A stretch of 6,111 nt of DNA from Nanohaloarchaea archaeon PL-Br10_U2g5 (lineage in GTDB: Archaea; Halobacteriota; Halobacteria; Halobacteriales; Haloferacaceae), in the NCBI GenBank assembly GCA_001564205.1, contig LKMY01000116.1, positions 1-6,111 on the forward strand. The letters run 5' to 3'. Positions 5,894-6,111 of this stretch are shown piece after piece. The notes beneath the pieces are model-generated. The model was not told the origin of the DNA and did no database searches. It saw only the letters and a list, made by a program, of their open reading frames with translations. The position numbers and the translations under genes were made by a program. Each line of letters begins with the position of its first letter. Positions within the stretch are counted from its first letter, which is position 1.

Positions 5894-6111
5894 TCAGTCG
5901 ACGACGGCTTCCGCCTCTCCGTCTGCGTCCGCTTCGCCGTTTGCTTCGTCGTCGAGTCGGTCCTCGGCGCGGTCGCGGTCCTCGGGGAACCCCACGTCAA
6001 TTCTCCATCCGTCCAGCCGAATCGCGTCGATGGTGCGACCGGACTGGATGAGCAGATCGATGGCGTCGGGAAGCTCGTACTCGCCGCGGTCGGAGGGCTG
6101 GACCAGGTGAC
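5894..6111 (-). CDS. AglF-like sugar-1-phosphate nucleotidyltransferase, C-terminal part (runs off the right edge)
   Basis: The minus strand is open from the right edge to a TGA at 5896-5894 (71 residues visible after two leading bases). It reads HLVQPSDRGEYELPDAID, LLIQSGRTIDAIRLDG, WRIDVGFPEDRDRAEDRL, then an acidic tail of D, E, A and G ending in AVVD. WRIDVG is the conserved W-x-D-x-G near the end of RmlA/AglF-type catalytic domains, where the Asp helps hold the metal. The acidic tail is a typical haloarchaeal adaptation. It lacks any beta-helix, unlike the two GlmU-type proteins, so it is the short ~245-residue kind. The first 41 bases from the edge equal bases 1-41, and the joined frame gives a 110-codon gene that lacks the N-terminal half; whether a complete copy exists elsewhere cannot be seen. 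The gene converges with the glmS operon. Confidence 0.85.
   Translation of the reverse strand, partial: HLVQPSDRGEYELPDAIDLLIQSGRTIDAIRLDGWRIDVGFPEDRDRAEDRLDDEANGEADADGEAEAVVD
6071..6111. repeat. 41-base terminal direct repeat, right copy
   Basis: Identical to 1-41. Overlapping the two copies closes the sequence into a 6070-base circle and keeps the AglF-like frame open through the joint (codon boundary between bases 1 and 6070 of the minus strand). Confidence 0.97.

Noticed and set aside
1..6111. CRISPR array, tRNA, rRNA, replication initiator or transposase
   Set aside because: No regularly spaced repeats, no tRNA or rRNA-like sequence, and no open frame resembling a Rep protein or transposase was seen on either strand.

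Overview
The window looks like DNA from an extremely halophilic archaeon (class Halobacteria). The coding DNA is GC-rich (44 of 60 bases in a sampled block at 3421-3480) and the proteins are strongly acidic. Two genes have a TATA-like box 25-30 bases before an ATG with no ribosome binding site, the pattern of haloarchaeal leaderless mRNAs. The bifunctional GlmU is of the archaeal type. Genus cannot be settled from the sequence; a Halorubrum-like source is a guess.

Layout. 1-156 (-): 5'-truncated piece of an AglF/RmlA-like sugar-1-phosphate nucleotidyltransferase. 269-1480 (+): GlmU, nucleotidyltransferase plus left-handed beta-helix acetyltransferase. 1498-1935 and 1932-2228 (-): a VapC toxin (PIN RNase) and VapB antitoxin (AbrB-type) with overlapping stop and start codons, in antisense orientation. 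2229-2454: intergenic, with a candidate operator, a strong hairpin plus T-run on the minus strand, and a leaderless promoter. 2455-3639 (+): a GlmU paralogue lacking the acetyltransferase signature. 3642-5501 (+): GlmS, 2 bases downstream, in the same operon. 5502-5893: no intact gene, but two small hairpins and a frameshifted remnant of a YccF-domain membrane protein. 5894-6111 (-): C-terminal part of the same AglF-like gene that appears at the left edge.

How the genes work together. GlmS makes glucosamine-6-phosphate from fructose-6-phosphate and glutamine. A phosphoglucosamine mutase (GlmM), not in this window, would make glucosamine-1-phosphate. GlmU acetylates it and couples it to UTP, giving UDP-GlcNAc for S-layer and archaellin N-glycans and other surface glycans. 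The AglF-like enzyme makes a related activated sugar.

The most notable structure is at the ends: bases 1-41 are identical to 6071-6111, and joining the ends through that overlap makes one continuous 110-codon frame of the AglF-like gene. The sequence therefore reads as a closed 6070-base unit. It could be a circular contig, a tandemly amplified segment, or an extrachromosomal circle, whose only anomalous joint lies near 135-160, where the interior of the AglF-like gene abuts the upstream region of glmU. No replication gene is present.
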